From: Rhodanobacter denitrificans
GTDB taxonomy: Bacteria > Pseudomonadota > Gammaproteobacteria > Xanthomonadales > Rhodanobacteraceae
Length of the DNA: 64,000 nucleotides
Direction: 5' to 3'
Assembly: GCF_000230695.2 (NCBI RefSeq)
Contig: NC_020541.1
Location: 496,001 to 560,000, forward strand
Shown: positions 35,259-44,847 of the stretch, piece after piece
How positions within the stretch are numbered: position 1 is the stretch's first letter
Layout: each line of letters opens with the position of its first letter
Position numbers and translations under genes: made by a program
The notes under the pieces: generated by a model
What the model was told of the DNA's origin: nothing
The model's input: the letters and a program-made list of their open reading frames with translations, nothing else
Database searches by the model: none

Positions 35259-35924
35259 CTACTCGCGCAGGTCGAACGTCACCGGCACCCGTGCCCAGGC
35301 GCGCACCGCCCGCCCGTTCACCATCGCCGGCTGGAACTGCCAGCCGGCCAGCACCTGCTCGACGGCGCTATGGTCGAGCAGCAGGTAGCCGCTGCCGTGC
35401 TCCACCGACACCTGCACCGGCTTGCCGGTCTCGTCCACCAGCACGCGCAACAGCACCGTGCCCTGCATGCGTTGCTGCAGGGCGCGGGTGGGGAAGCGCA
35501 GCGGGGCGGAGCGGTAGGCCAGGCTGGCCTCGACCGGTGCCGTCAGTGCCGGCCCTGGCGTCGTAGCGCTTGGCAGCAGGGGCGGTGTGGCGACCGGTGG
35601 CACGGCGACGGCGCCTTCGGTGCTCGGCACGACCGCCGGCGGGTTGGCCGGCAACGGCGGCGTGTGCGCGACCGGCACGGCGGGCGGATGCGGCAAGGGC
35701 GTCATCTCGACCGGCGGCGGTGGAGGCAGGGGTGGTGTCGGCTCGACGAAACGGATCGTGGGTATCGGGTTGATCTGTTCGATCGCATGGAAAAACGCCG
35801 GGCCGGTCGGCCGCGAGGCGATCACGATCACGGCAAGGTTGAGTGCGATCGCGGCACTGATGGCGGCGATGCGTGCGCGGTCGGGGTGGGTACGATGAGC
35901 TACGGCCAGGCTTGCGGACGACAT
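35259..35924 (-). CDS. TonB family energy-transducing protein
   Basis: The 221-residue protein has one N-terminal helix (18-37), a long Pro-rich periplasmic linker (PTPPLPPPPPVEMTPLPHPP and onward) and a C-terminal TonB domain: RSAPLRFPTRALQQRMQGTV, LLRVLVDETGKPVQVSVEHGSG and AWARVPVTFDL. It links proton-motive force to outer-membrane receptors. No exbB/exbD adjoin it, so it may be an accessory TonB. The ATG at 35924 follows a GGAGG ribosome-binding site. Confidence 0.9.
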   Translation of the reverse strand: MSSASLAVAHRTHPDRARIAAISAAIALNLAVIVIASRPTGPAFFHAIEQINPIPTIRFVEPTPPLPPPPPVEMTPLPHPPAVPVAHTPPLPANPPAVVPSTEGAVAVPPVATPPLLPSATTPGPALTAPVEASLAYRSAPLRFPTRALQQRMQGTVLLRVLVDETGKPVQVSVEHGSGYLLLDHSAVEQVLAGWQFQPAMVNGRAVRAWARVPVTFDLRE

Positions 35925-36447
35925 GGCGACCTCCTGACTTCGGTGGGATGTTGCGGCGGCCACGCTGCGCGGGCAGGGGGATCGGGTCGCCGCGATGGCA
36001 GCGTATGCCTGCGGAATGCGCTTGCGCAAGCGGACGGCTGGATGGCCAAATGCGGGATCGTGGCGGCGCGGCCGTGACCGGCAAAAAAAGCCCCGCGGGG
36101 AGGCGGGACGGAAGGCGGATGGCGGGGAGTGCACAGCCACCGGCAAAATCGTGCGCTGCGGCTGCAACGGTCCGCCGTGGAATCCTCGTGAAGACGGTCT
36201 TCATGCCGGTCCTCGCCGCGGGTGCCATGCTCCTGCAGCCTTCGGCCGCGGCGCCGGTGCTGACCAGGGGCAAGGTCTCGCTGCGCTCGGCGGCAGGGGC
36301 GCGGGCCGGAACCTGGGCGTGGCGTTCGGTGCGTTCATCATCGAATAACGTGACGGCGTACCGGCGCGGCCATGCGCCACGATAGGCAGGCGCGGGCACA
36401 CCCGGTTAAGGTATGCCCACGCGCCTCGCATTGCCCAGGAGTCCCCC
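35925..36447. other. intergenic stretch; possible small secreted ORF
   Basis: No gene is firmly supported. A GTG at 36188 opens a 65-residue frame with a signal-peptide-like start (KTVFMPVLAAGAMLLQPSAAA) but an Arg/Ser-rich tail and no good ribosome-binding site; I leave it undecided. A minus-strand terminator-like element is described separately. Confidence 0.35.
36083..36107 (-). terminator. terminator-like hairpin in the tonB leader
   Basis: Read on the minus strand, a 5-bp GC stem (CCCGC / GCGGG with a 6-base loop) is followed by seven U (A-run at 36083-36089). It lies about 160 bases upstream of the tonB-family start. It could end a leftward transcript or act as an attenuator in the tonB leader. 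Confidence 0.4.
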
Positions 36448-37113
36448 ATGTCCGCCACATCCGGCACGGTGATCCCGCGCTACAGCTTCGGCGACGAGCT
36501 TGCCAGCATCATCATCCACGGCCTCGGCATCGTGCTCAGCATTGCCGGCCTGGCGACGCTGGTGGCGTTCGCCGCGCTGCACGGCAATGCATTGACCGTG
36601 GTCGCCTGCGCGGTGTTCGGCACTTCGCTGGTGCTGCTGTACACCGCGTCCACGCTGTACCACTCGATTTCCGTGGCGGCAGCCAAACCGGCGTTGCGCA
36701 TGCTCGACCACATCGCGATCTATGTGCTGATCGCCGGCACCTATACCCCGTTCACCCTGGTCGCCCTGCCCGGAGCATGGGGCTGGAGCCTGTTCGTGGC
36801 GGTGTGGGCACTGGCGCTGGCCGGCAGCGCGCTGGAGCTGGGTCTGCTCAAGCGTTACCACAAGCTGGCGGTGCTGCTGTACGTGGGCATGGGCTGGATC
36901 GGCATGGTCGCGTTCAAGCCGCTCAGCGAGCATCTGCAGACCGGCGGCACCGCACTGCTGCTCGCCGGCGGGCTGGCCTATACGCTGGGCGTGCCGTTCT
37001 ACCTGTGGCGGCGGCTGCCGTACCACCATGCGCTGTGGCACGTGTTCGTGCTGGCCGGCAGCGTGCTGCACTTCCTGGCCGTGCTGCTGTACGTGATTCC
37101 CGACCCGGCGTGA
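36448..37113 (+). CDS. hemolysin III / PAQR family membrane protein
   Basis: The 221-residue protein has seven hydrophobic helices and the family motifs: DELASIIIHGLGIVLSI, TASTLYHSI, LDHIAIYVLIAGTYTPF and YHHALWHVFVLAGSVLHF. The conserved Ser/His/Asp residues form a presumed metal site as in adiponectin receptors, which hydrolyse ceramides; the bacterial role is unsettled. It is translationally coupled to the next gene (TGA inside the GTGA). Confidence 0.93.
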   Translation: MSATSGTVIPRYSFGDELASIIIHGLGIVLSIAGLATLVAFAALHGNALTVVACAVFGTSLVLLYTASTLYHSISVAAAKPALRMLDHIAIYVLIAGTYTPFTLVALPGAWGWSLFVAVWALALAGSALELGLLKRYHKLAVLLYVGMGWIGMVAFKPLSEHLQTGGTALLLAGGLAYTLGVPFYLWRRLPYHHALWHVFVLAGSVLHFLAVLLYVIPDPA

Positions 37114-37442
37114 GCCTGCCGCCGGACCTAGCGGCGCGGCGCCGCGAACTGGAGGACGCGGCCACCCACCTGGGCCGGCCGCACGAGTTGCGCTTCCAGC
37201 CGATGTTCGGCGGGCTGATGGCGTACCTCGGTGAAAAGCCGTGCGCGTGGCTGACCCCCGGCGGGCTGGCCTTGAAACTGGCGCCGGCGGATCAGCCGGC
37301 GCTGTTGCGGATCGAAGGCACCGCGCGACTGGTCGCCAAGCCAGGCGCCGCGCCGAGCCGGCACTACATCGTGCTGCCCGCCGCGCTCAGCCGCGACACC
37401 GCGCGGCTTGCCGGCTGGCTGGCGAAGAGTGTGCGGCGGTGA
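37110..37442 (+). CDS. TfoX/Sxy N-terminal domain protein
   Basis: A 110-residue protein from GTG 37110, which overlaps the preceding stop. The core FQPMFGGLMAYLGEKPCAWL and ALKLAPADQPALL matches the TfoX_N domain (RxMFGGxGxY then FALxxxxxLYxK). It lacks the C-terminal helix-hairpin-helix part of full TfoX/Sxy, so direct competence regulation is doubtful. It ends convergent with the DUF885 gene. Confidence 0.75.
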   Translation: MSLPPDLAARRRELEDAATHLGRPHELRFQPMFGGLMAYLGEKPCAWLTPGGLALKLAPADQPALLRIEGTARLVAKPGAAPSRHYIVLPAALSRDTARLAGWLAKSVRR

Positions 37443-37445
37443 CGG

Positions 37446-39218
37446 TCACGGTTTCTGCCGGGCCGGAATGAACTGCGTGCGCACCGCCTCGGCCAGCTGC
37501 TCCGGCGGCAGCAGGCCCTGGCCGATCACGAAATCGTTGAAGGCCAGGCGGTCGAACTTCGGGCCCAGCGCCAGCTCGGTCTGCAGGCGCAGCTGCTGCA
37601 GGCGCAGGTAGCCGTAGAAGTACGCGGTGGCCTGGCCGGGCGAATCGTAGGTATAGCGGTTGATCTCCTGCGTGGCGAGCGCGTCGGACAAGCCCACCTC
37701 ATGCATCAGGATCTGCTTGGCACGCGCGGGGGTGATCAGGCCGAGATTGAGCATCGGGTCGAGATACGCGCGCGCGGCGCGCTGCAGGCGCGCCTGCAGC
37801 GCGGCGAACTGCCCAGCTGGCGGCTCGTACGGCAGCATCTCGGACTCGGCGTACAGCGCCCAGCCTTCCACGTTGACGCTGTTGAACGCGAACAGGCTGC
37901 GCGCCAGCGAGACGCCGCGCTCGACCATCGCGGCGAACTGCAGCTCGTGGCCGGGGCGGCCCTCGTGTGCGGTCAGCGTCCACGCCGCGGCCTTGTAGGT
38001 GAAATCGTCGTAGGCCTGGGTCGGGTCGCCGTTCTTGCCCGGGTTGCCCATGGTCAGCACGAAGGTGCCTTGCTCGCCGTGGTTGTTGATGAACGGTGGC
38101 GGGTCCATGTGCGGCGCCGGCACCTGCGCGGCTTCCGCGTCGGAGGCCAGGCGCATCTGCATCTTGCGCTGCGGCAGGGTGACGATGCGCTCGCGGCGGA
38201 TGGTGTCCTCGATCCTTCCGAGCACCTCGTGGTACCACGGCTCCACCTGGTCCCGACCCAACTGCTGCTTCTTCAGTGCCTTGAGCACGTCGCGGTAGTC
38301 GGTGGCATCGATGCCCTCGGCCTTCGCCACCACCGGCGCCAGCACCTGCATCATGCCCTGCAGCTCGACGAACTCCAGCTGCGCCTGTTCCATCAACTGC
38401 TGCGGCGGGATGTCGATGCCGACCTGGCGCAGGTTGTAGGCGTACAGCGGCTCGGGCAGGCGGAAGTCGGCGCGGGCGCGCGGCAGCACGGTGCGGCGCA
38501 CCCAGCCGTCGTACGCCTGCAGCTGGGCGTCCAGCGCGTCCAGCGCAGCCTTGCCCTGGGCATCGTCCAGCTTGTATTTGGCGAACAGCTGGCGGATGCC
38601 TTCGACATAGCGCGACGTGTTGGCGAGCTTCTGCTCGACCTCGCCCTTGTACGGGCCGAGCAGCGCCTTATCGCCGAGCCGGGCGACGGTCTGCGCCTTC
38701 GCCAGCTCGGCGATCGGCGTGCAGCCGGGCGTCTTGCCCACGTAGCACTGCAACCGCTTCAGTGCCGACGGGCGGCGCGCGGCGGCCACGTCATCCTTCA
38801 GCAGGCTGAATTCGCCGCCGAACACCAGCTCGCCGACATCGGTGTACGGCAGCAGGTATTTGCGGTTGAGGTCGATGCCCTCGATCTGCCCGGTGGTGGC
38901 CTTGATCAGGATCTGCAGGTCCTGCCGCACGTTGGCGTCCCGCTCCGCCGCCAGCAGGGTCTGCAGCTTCGCCTTGGCCGCCACCAGCGCGGCGCGCGAG
39001 CGCTGGTCCACGCCGGGGCGCAGGTCGGCAACCTTGTCGTCGTAGCCGGATACACCGACCTGCGAGGCGAACTCCGGGCTGAAACGGGCGATCTGGTCGA
39101 GCAGGATCTGCGAGTCGGCGTTGCTGCGGGCGATCCAGGCCGGCGGTGCGGTCTGGGCGTGCAGCGAAGCGGTCGCGGCCAGCACGGCGGCGAGGGCGAG
39201 GACAATGCGTCGGGACAT
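37446..39218 (-). CDS. DUF885 family metallopeptidase-like protein, secreted
   Basis: The product of about 590 residues has a signal peptide (to SLHAQ) and the DUF885 zinc-like motif HEGRPGHELQ, plus downstream VEGWALYAESEMLP and the terminal YFYGYLRLQQLR region. The family resembles M3/M2-type peptidases (HExxPGH replacing HExxH). A peptidase in the periplasm is likely. The ATG at 39218 follows GGAGAACC. Confidence 0.9.
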   Translation of the reverse strand: MSRRIVLALAAVLAATASLHAQTAPPAWIARSNADSQILLDQIARFSPEFASQVGVSGYDDKVADLRPGVDQRSRAALVAAKAKLQTLLAAERDANVRQDLQILIKATTGQIEGIDLNRKYLLPYTDVGELVFGGEFSLLKDDVAAARRPSALKRLQCYVGKTPGCTPIAELAKAQTVARLGDKALLGPYKGEVEQKLANTSRYVEGIRQLFAKYKLDDAQGKAALDALDAQLQAYDGWVRRTVLPRARADFRLPEPLYAYNLRQVGIDIPPQQLMEQAQLEFVELQGMMQVLAPVVAKAEGIDATDYRDVLKALKKQQLGRDQVEPWYHEVLGRIEDTIRRERIVTLPQRKMQMRLASDAEAAQVPAPHMDPPPFINNHGEQGTFVLTMGNPGKNGDPTQAYDDFTYKAAAWTLTAHEGRPGHELQFAAMVERGVSLARSLFAFNSVNVEGWALYAESEMLPYEPPAGQFAALQARLQRAARAYLDPMLNLGLITPARAKQILMHEVGLSDALATQEINRYTYDSPGQATAYFYGYLRLQQLRLQTELALGPKFDRLAFNDFVIGQGLLPPEQLAEAVRTQFIPARQKP

Positions 39219-39289
39219 GGAGGTTCTCCTGGGAGGCTCCAAGTCTGCAGGCACGCGGCGTCGACGCCATGTGCCGAAGGTCGGGCGTG

Positions 39290-39772
39290 TCAGCCGAACA
39301 GCATGGCCAGCCCGAACAGGCCGACCATCACGAACGAGAGCACCACCTTCACCAGGGTGCCGAGCAGCAGGCCGAGCCAGGTGCCGACGCCGACGTGGGC
39401 CGAGCGCAGCACGCTGGTGCCGGAGGCCAGCTCGCCGGCGAGCGCGCCGAGGAACGGCCCGAACAGCAGCCCCGGGATGCCGAAGAACATGCCGACCAGG
39501 GTGCCCAGCCCGGCGCCCCACAGCGCCCGCTTGCTGGCACCGACGCGCTTGGCGCCGAGCGTGCCGGCGACGAAGTCGACGATCACCCCGAGCGTGCCCA
39601 GCGCACCGATGAGCAGCAGCCACCACAGGCCCAGGTGGCGGTAGCCGTCCACCGCCGCGGCCAGCCAGATGCCGCCGAACAGCATCGGGATGCCGGGCAG
39701 CGCCGGCAGCACGGCGCCGGCCAGGCCGCCGCCGATCAGCAGCGCGGCGAGTACGTACAAGGCGATGTCCAT
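39290..39772 (-). CDS. DUF456 family membrane protein
   Basis: The 160-residue protein has several hydrophobic helices and the family's glycine-rich core GLAGAVLPALPGIPMLFGG and GMFFGIPGLLFGPFLGA. DUF456 proteins are small inner-membrane proteins of unknown function. It lies on the same strand as DUF885, 71 bases before it, possibly co-transcribed. Confidence 0.88.
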   Translation of the reverse strand: MDIALYVLAALLIGGGLAGAVLPALPGIPMLFGGIWLAAAVDGYRHLGLWWLLLIGALGTLGVIVDFVAGTLGAKRVGASKRALWGAGLGTLVGMFFGIPGLLFGPFLGALAGELASGTSVLRSAHVGVGTWLGLLLGTLVKVVLSFVMVGLFGLAMLFG

Positions 39773-39943
39773 CAGGTGGGTTCCGTTGGCGCGATCACGC
39801 GGCGGGCGTCACCGCCGCGACCATGGCGGGTCGGGACACTATGGCATGCAACCGCGCGCCGTTCGCGGCCGTGGCGTGCCATCGGCAAGCGGTTGCACGC
39901 ATGGACCGCATGCCGCGCGTTCATGCGCGGTCTAAGCCGGCGG

Positions 39944-40720
39944 CTATTTCTCCACGAAGGCCCGCTCGATCACGTAGTCGCCCGGTTCGCGCGTGCGCGG
40001 CGAGGCCTGGAAGCCGCGGCCGTCGAGCAAGGCGCTGAGGTCGTCCAGCATGGCCGGGCTGCCGCACAGCATCACGCGGTCGGTGGCCGGGTTCAGCGGC
40101 GGCAGGCCGGTGGCTGCGCTCAGCCTGCCGTTGACGATCGCATCGGTGATGCGGCCCTGGTGGCGGAACGGCTCACGCGTCACGGTCGGGTAGTAGATCA
40201 GCTTCTCGCGCACCAGCTCGCCCAGGTAGTCGTGCCGTGGCAGCTGGTGTTCCAGGTAGTCGGCGTAGGCGAGGTCCTCGACCCGGCGCACGCCGTGGGC
40301 CAGCACGATCCTGTCGAAGCGCTGGTAGGTGTCCGGGTCGCGGATGACGCTCATGAACGGCGCCAGCCCGGTGCCGGTGCCGAGCAGGTACAGGTGCTTG
40401 CCGGGCTTGAGGTCGGTCAGCACCAGGGTGCCGGTGGGCTTGCGCGTGACGATCAGCGGGTCGCCGGGTTGCAGGTGCAGCAGGCGCGAGGTGAGCGGGC
40501 CGTTCGGCACCTTGATCGAGAAGAACTCCAGGTGTTCCTCCCAGCTGGCGCTGGCGATCGAGTAGGCGCGCAGCAGCGGACGGCCGTCCGTCTCCAGCCC
40601 GATCATCACGAACTGGCCGCTGTCGAAGCGGAAGCCGGGGTCGCGCGTGGTGCGGAAGGAGAACAGGTTGTCGTTCCAGTGCCGCACGTCGATCACGTGC
40701 TCGGTTGCCATTGCCACCAT
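39944..40720 (-). CDS. fpr: ferredoxin-NADP+ reductase
   Basis: The 258-residue protein has FNR motifs: LLRAYSIASA (FAD site), LTSRLLHLQPGDPL, LLGTGTGLAPFMSVIRDP (NADP site) and the C-terminal GDYVIERAFVEK ending. It passes electrons between NADPH and ferredoxin or flavodoxin. A start at 40720 or, three codons in, at 40711 is possible. It is divergent from the injection-system regulator, with about 500 bases between. Confidence 0.93.
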   Translation of the reverse strand: MVAMATEHVIDVRHWNDNLFSFRTTRDPGFRFDSGQFVMIGLETDGRPLLRAYSIASASWEEHLEFFSIKVPNGPLTSRLLHLQPGDPLIVTRKPTGTLVLTDLKPGKHLYLLGTGTGLAPFMSVIRDPDTYQRFDRIVLAHGVRRVEDLAYADYLEHQLPRHDYLGELVREKLIYYPTVTREPFRHQGRITDAIVNGRLSAATGLPPLNPATDRVMLCGSPAMLDDLSALLDGRGFQASPRTREPGDYVIERAFVEK

Positions 40721-41078
40721 GGTCGGTCGTCTCGCCTTGTTGCGCCGTCGGGGAAGTCGCACGCCGGGCCATCCGGCAGGCCGGAGAGGGGGACTCGCGG
40801 GGAGGGCGGCCACGGCCGCGGTGCCTTGCGAGCGCCGGGATGGGCGCGGCGACAGGCGCCTAGGATACGCGAGTGGGCGGGAGCGCGCCCATGCCTGGGC
40901 GCGGTGGTGCCGGGGCTTGCGGCATCGTGCCACGCCGCCGGCCCCGGCCGGGAGTCGGGGCGAAGGGGCGGTCGGGTGACCGGCCGCCATTTCCGGGGCG
41001 GGACGAGGCGATGGCCTAGGCCGGTGAGCCGCCGGGTACTACGCCGGCAGCAGCCGGGGACGACAGCAGGAACATGAC

Positions 41079-41108
41079 TTGGACTGCAGCGCCGAAACTG
41101 CGCATACT
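41079..41108 (+). promoter_or_regulatory. sigma70-like promoter for the sigma54 activator
   Basis: TTGGAC (41079-41084) and CATACT (41103-41108) with an 18-bp spacer lie about 120 bases before the activator's start. The palindrome at 41123-41147 then falls just downstream of the expected start point. Confidence 0.5.
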
Positions 41109-41122
41109 CCATCGTCGCCGAT

Positions 41123-41147
41123 GATCCGGTGACGCCAGTACCGGATC
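41123..41147. promoter_or_regulatory. inverted repeat, candidate operator for the activator gene
   Basis: Perfect 8-bp arms GATCCGGT and ACCGGATC are separated by 9 bases. Position just after the -10 box suggests repression or autoregulation. It differs in sequence from the dyad ahead of the structural operon, so a different protein may bind it. Confidence 0.5.
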
Positions 41148-41227
41148 GCGATGGATGCCAGGGGGATTTCGCTGCACGCCGGGAGTTGGCGTGCCGGGGT
41201 TCTTGCTGGTGACTTCGGGGACGGACG

Positions 41228-42214
<987 letters not shown>

Positions 42215-42261
42215 ACGGGGCGTCCGGCCCGGGTGCAATCTTCCCCGGTGCGCCGGCAAAA

Positions 42262-42279
42262 CGGGTCACCGCTGACCCG
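42262..42279. promoter_or_regulatory. candidate enhancer (UAS) dyad for the activator
   Basis: CGGGTCA-CCGC-TGACCCG is an 18-bp dyad with perfect 7-bp arms, centred about 70 bp before the -24 element. That spacing is typical of enhancer sites bound by sigma54 activators. Confidence 0.6.
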
Positions 42280-42339
42280 GTTGCTGCAGGCTGGCACGCC
42301 CAGGCCCTTGGCACAGCCCATCCGGCCGGTCTGCTCCGC

Positions 42340-42354
42340 TGGCACGCCTGTTGC
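42340..42354 (+). promoter_or_regulatory. sigma54 (-24/-12) promoter of the injection-system operon
   Basis: TGGCACGCCTGTTGC matches the consensus TGGCAC-N5-TTGC exactly, with GG at 42341-42342 and GC at 42353-42354. Transcription would start near 42366, 22 bases before the first gene. Confidence 0.85.
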
Positions 42355-42387
42355 CTAGGTCCCCATGCACATGTGCAGAAGGGTGTC

Positions 42388-42666
42388 ATGACTAGGCATC
42401 AGGGCCACAGCACGGCAGGCGACAGCGGGATGGAGATCGAGCGTTCGGTACTCGCGTATCTGCATTCCCATCCGCAGGCAGCGGACACCCTGCGCGGCAT
42501 CGTCAACTGGTGGCTGCCGCGGCAGCGCTACGAGAGCAACTGCCTGCGCATCGAGCACGTGCTGGAGCGGCTGGTCGCCGAGGGACTGCTGCACCGCGAC
42601 GAGCTGCCGGACGGCGAGGTGCTGTACGCGTTGAACAGGCACACCAGGCAGCTGCAGCCGAACTGA
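42388..42666 (+). CDS. small winged-helix-like protein, first gene of the operon
   Basis: A 92-residue protein with a GAAGGG ribosome-binding site before the ATG at 42388 (a later ATG at 42430 is possible). VLAYLHSHPQAADTLRGIVNWW and CLRIEHVLERLVAEGLLHRDELPDG (two pieces) look like a winged-helix fold with a terminal beta-wing (GEVLYALN). I do not know a named family. As first gene under the sigma54 promoter it may be a local regulator or a small structural partner of the sheath. Confidence 0.6.
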   Translation: MTRHQGHSTAGDSGMEIERSVLAYLHSHPQAADTLRGIVNWWLPRQRYESNCLRIEHVLERLVAEGLLHRDELPDGEVLYALNRHTRQLQPN

Positions 42667-42702
42667 CCGCGACACGGGTTTTCACGACGGAGGACCGATC
42701 CC

Positions 42703-44304
42703 ATGCCATCTGCGCTCACCTATCCGGGCGTCTACATCGAGGAAATTCCCAGCGGCGTCCGCACCATCACCGGGGTGGCCACCTCGATCACCGCCTTCGT
42801 CGGCCGTGCCGCGCGCGGCCCGATCGATGCCGATGCGGAAAGCCCGGTCATCATCAACAGCTACGGCGACTTCGAGCGCAACTTCGGCTCCCTCGACCCG
42901 GCCTGTCCGATGGGCTATGCCGTGCGCGACTTCTACCTCAACGGCGGCGCGCAGGCGGCGATCGTGCGCTTGTACAAGGGGACCGACGGCAAGCCGGCAA
43001 AGGCGGCCATCGCGATCGCCAACCTGCCGCTGGAGGCAGCCTCGGCCGGCAGCTGGGGCAACCAGCTGCGCGTGCGCATCGACGGCAACGTGTCCGCCGA
43101 CATCGCCACCGGCTTCGGCCTGGCGGTGGGCGACCTGTTCAACCTCACCGTGCGCGACCTGGCCAGCGGTACCCAGGAGAGCTTCCTCAACCTCAGCGTG
43201 AAGGAGAGCCCGCGGCGGATCGACCGTGTGCTGAAGGCGGGCTCCTCGCTGCTGCGCGTGGCGTCTTCGCTGGTCCTGCCCGCCACCGCCATGCCCGCCG
43301 CCCACCTCGACGCGGACGCCGGCAAGACCGTGTGGGAGCAGGACAAGTCCTCCACCGGTGTCGCCGCGGCCGGCCAGGCCGTCGACAGCGCGGCGCTGGA
43401 CGACAACGCGTACCTGGGCAGTGCGGGCGCCAAGACCGGCATCTACGCGTTGAAGAAGACCGACCTGTTCAACCTGCTGTGCATTCCGCCGGACGTGCGG
43501 GGGGGCAACACCAGCAAGTCGGTCTACCAGAACGCAATGGCGCTGTGCGTGGAACGTCGTGCGCTGCTGATCGTCGATGCGCCGGCCGAGTGGGGCAGCG
43601 CCGGCGCGATCACCCCGGCGGTGCTGGCGGCGCTGGGCCTCGCCGGCACGGCCGCGCGCAACGCCGCGCTGTACTTCCCGCGGGTGATCGAATCGGACCC
43701 GAAACGCCAGGGCCAGCTCGACACTTTCGTGTCCTGCGGCATCGTCGCCGGGGTGATGGCGCGCACCGATACGCAGCGCGGCGTGTGGAAGGCGCCGGCC
43801 GGCATCGACGCGGCACTGAACGGCGTGCAGGGGCTCGCCGCCACGCTCAACGACGCCGAGAACGGCATGCTCAATCCGCTCGGCGTGAACTGCCTGCGCA
43901 GCTTCCCGCTGGTCGGCCCGGTGCTGTGGGGGGCGCGCACGCTGCGCGGCGCCGACCTGCTCGCCGACGAATACAAGTACGTGCCGGTGCGGCGGCTTGC
44001 GCTGTACATCGAGGAAAGCCTGTTCCGCGGCACCCAGTGGGTGGTGTTCGAGCCGAACGACGAGCCGCTGTGGTCGCAGATCCGCCTCAACGTGGGCGCC
44101 TTCATGCAGAACCTGTTCCGCCAGGGCGCGTTCCAGGGCAAGACGCCGGCCGACGCGTACTTCGTGAAGTGCGACAAGGAAACCACCACGCAGAACGACA
44201 TCAACCTCGGCATCGTCAACATCGTGGTCGGCTTCGCGCCGCTCAAGCCCGCCGAGTTCGTGGTCATCCAGCTGCAGCAGATGGCCGGCCAGATCCAGAC
44301 CTGA
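42703..44304 (+). CDS. contractile tail sheath protein (Afp2-4-like)
   Basis: The 533-residue protein has the sheath signature TYPGVYIEEIPSGVRTITGV and TSITAFVGRAARGPID at its N-terminus. The conserved C-terminal domain includes RRLALYIEESLFRGTQWVVFEPN (two pieces), LWSQIRLNVGAFM and a KCDKETTTQNDINLG segment. It forms the contracting outer sleeve. One sheath gene is present where Afp/PVC have three. It is followed 10 bases later by the tube gene. Confidence 0.95.
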   Translation: MPSALTYPGVYIEEIPSGVRTITGVATSITAFVGRAARGPIDADAESPVIINSYGDFERNFGSLDPACPMGYAVRDFYLNGGAQAAIVRLYKGTDGKPAKAAIAIANLPLEAASAGSWGNQLRVRIDGNVSADIATGFGLAVGDLFNLTVRDLASGTQESFLNLSVKESPRRIDRVLKAGSSLLRVASSLVLPATAMPAAHLDADAGKTVWEQDKSSTGVAAAGQAVDSAALDDNAYLGSAGAKTGIYALKKTDLFNLLCIPPDVRGGNTSKSVYQNAMALCVERRALLIVDAPAEWGSAGAITPAVLAALGLAGTAARNAALYFPRVIESDPKRQGQLDTFVSCGIVAGVMARTDTQRGVWKAPAGIDAALNGVQGLAATLNDAENGMLNPLGVNCLRSFPLVGPVLWGARTLRGADLLADEYKYVPVRRLALYIEESLFRGTQWVVFEPNDEPLWSQIRLNVGAFMQNLFRQGAFQGKTPADAYFVKCDKETTTQNDINLGIVNIVVGFAPLKPAEFVVIQLQQMAGQIQT

Positions 44305-44314
44305 GGACACATCC

Positions 44315-44842
44315 ATGGCTCAGTTCAGCGTCAATGCGCAGCGCTTCGATCCGTACAAGAACTTCAAGTTCCGGGTGAAATGGGACGGCCGCTACGTCGC
44401 CGGCATCAGCAAGGTGTCGGGCCTGAAGCGCACCACCGAGGTGGTCAAGCACCGCGAGGGCGGCGACCCCAGCAGCACGCGCAAGTCGCCCGGGCGCACC
44501 GAGTACGAGGCGATCACCATCGAGCGCGGCGTCACCCACGACACCGAGTTCGAGAAGTGGGCGAACAAGGTGTGGAACTTCGGCGCCGGGCTCGGCGCGG
44601 AAGTCTCGCTGAAGGACTTCCGCAAGGACCTGATCCTGGAGGTCTACAACGAGGCCGGCCAGCTCGCGCTCGCCTACAAGCTGTACCGCTGCTGGGTCTC
44701 GGAGTACCAGGCGATGCCGGACCTGGACGCGAACGCGAACGCGGTGGCGATCCAGCACCTGAAGCTCGAGAACGAGGGTTGGGAGCGCGACGTCGGCGTG
44801 CCGGAGCCGGCCGAGCCGAGCTTCACCGTACCCGCCGGCTGA
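44315..44842 (+). CDS. contractile injection tube protein (gp19-like)
   Basis: A 175-residue inner-tube protein: MAQFSVNAQRFDPYKNFKFRVKWDG at the start (two pieces), GISKVSGLKRTTEVVKHREG, and SPGRTEYEAITIERGVTHD. These are hallmarks of T4 gp19/Hcp-like tube proteins of injection systems. It stacks as hexamers inside the sheath. Confidence 0.94.
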   Translation: MAQFSVNAQRFDPYKNFKFRVKWDGRYVAGISKVSGLKRTTEVVKHREGGDPSSTRKSPGRTEYEAITIERGVTHDTEFEKWANKVWNFGAGLGAEVSLKDFRKDLILEVYNEAGQLALAYKLYRCWVSEYQAMPDLDANANAVAIQHLKLENEGWERDVGVPEPAEPSFTVPAG

Positions 44843-44847
44843 GCGCC

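Larger units (their letters stand above)
40721..41227. other. intergenic region ahead of the injection-system regulator
   Basis: No gene is supported. The right end holds the promoter and palindrome described separately. The left part is very GC-rich and I see no RNA or repeat in it. Confidence 0.4.

Noticed and set aside
36188..36385. 65-residue frame with signal-like start
   Set aside because: Start is GTG without a clear ribosome-binding site and the tail is Arg/Ser-rich and unlike a real mature protein. Left undecided.
42292..42306. second TGGCACG element before the sheath operon
   Set aside because: The -12 half does not follow at the right spacing (CCCAGGCC in place of TTGC).
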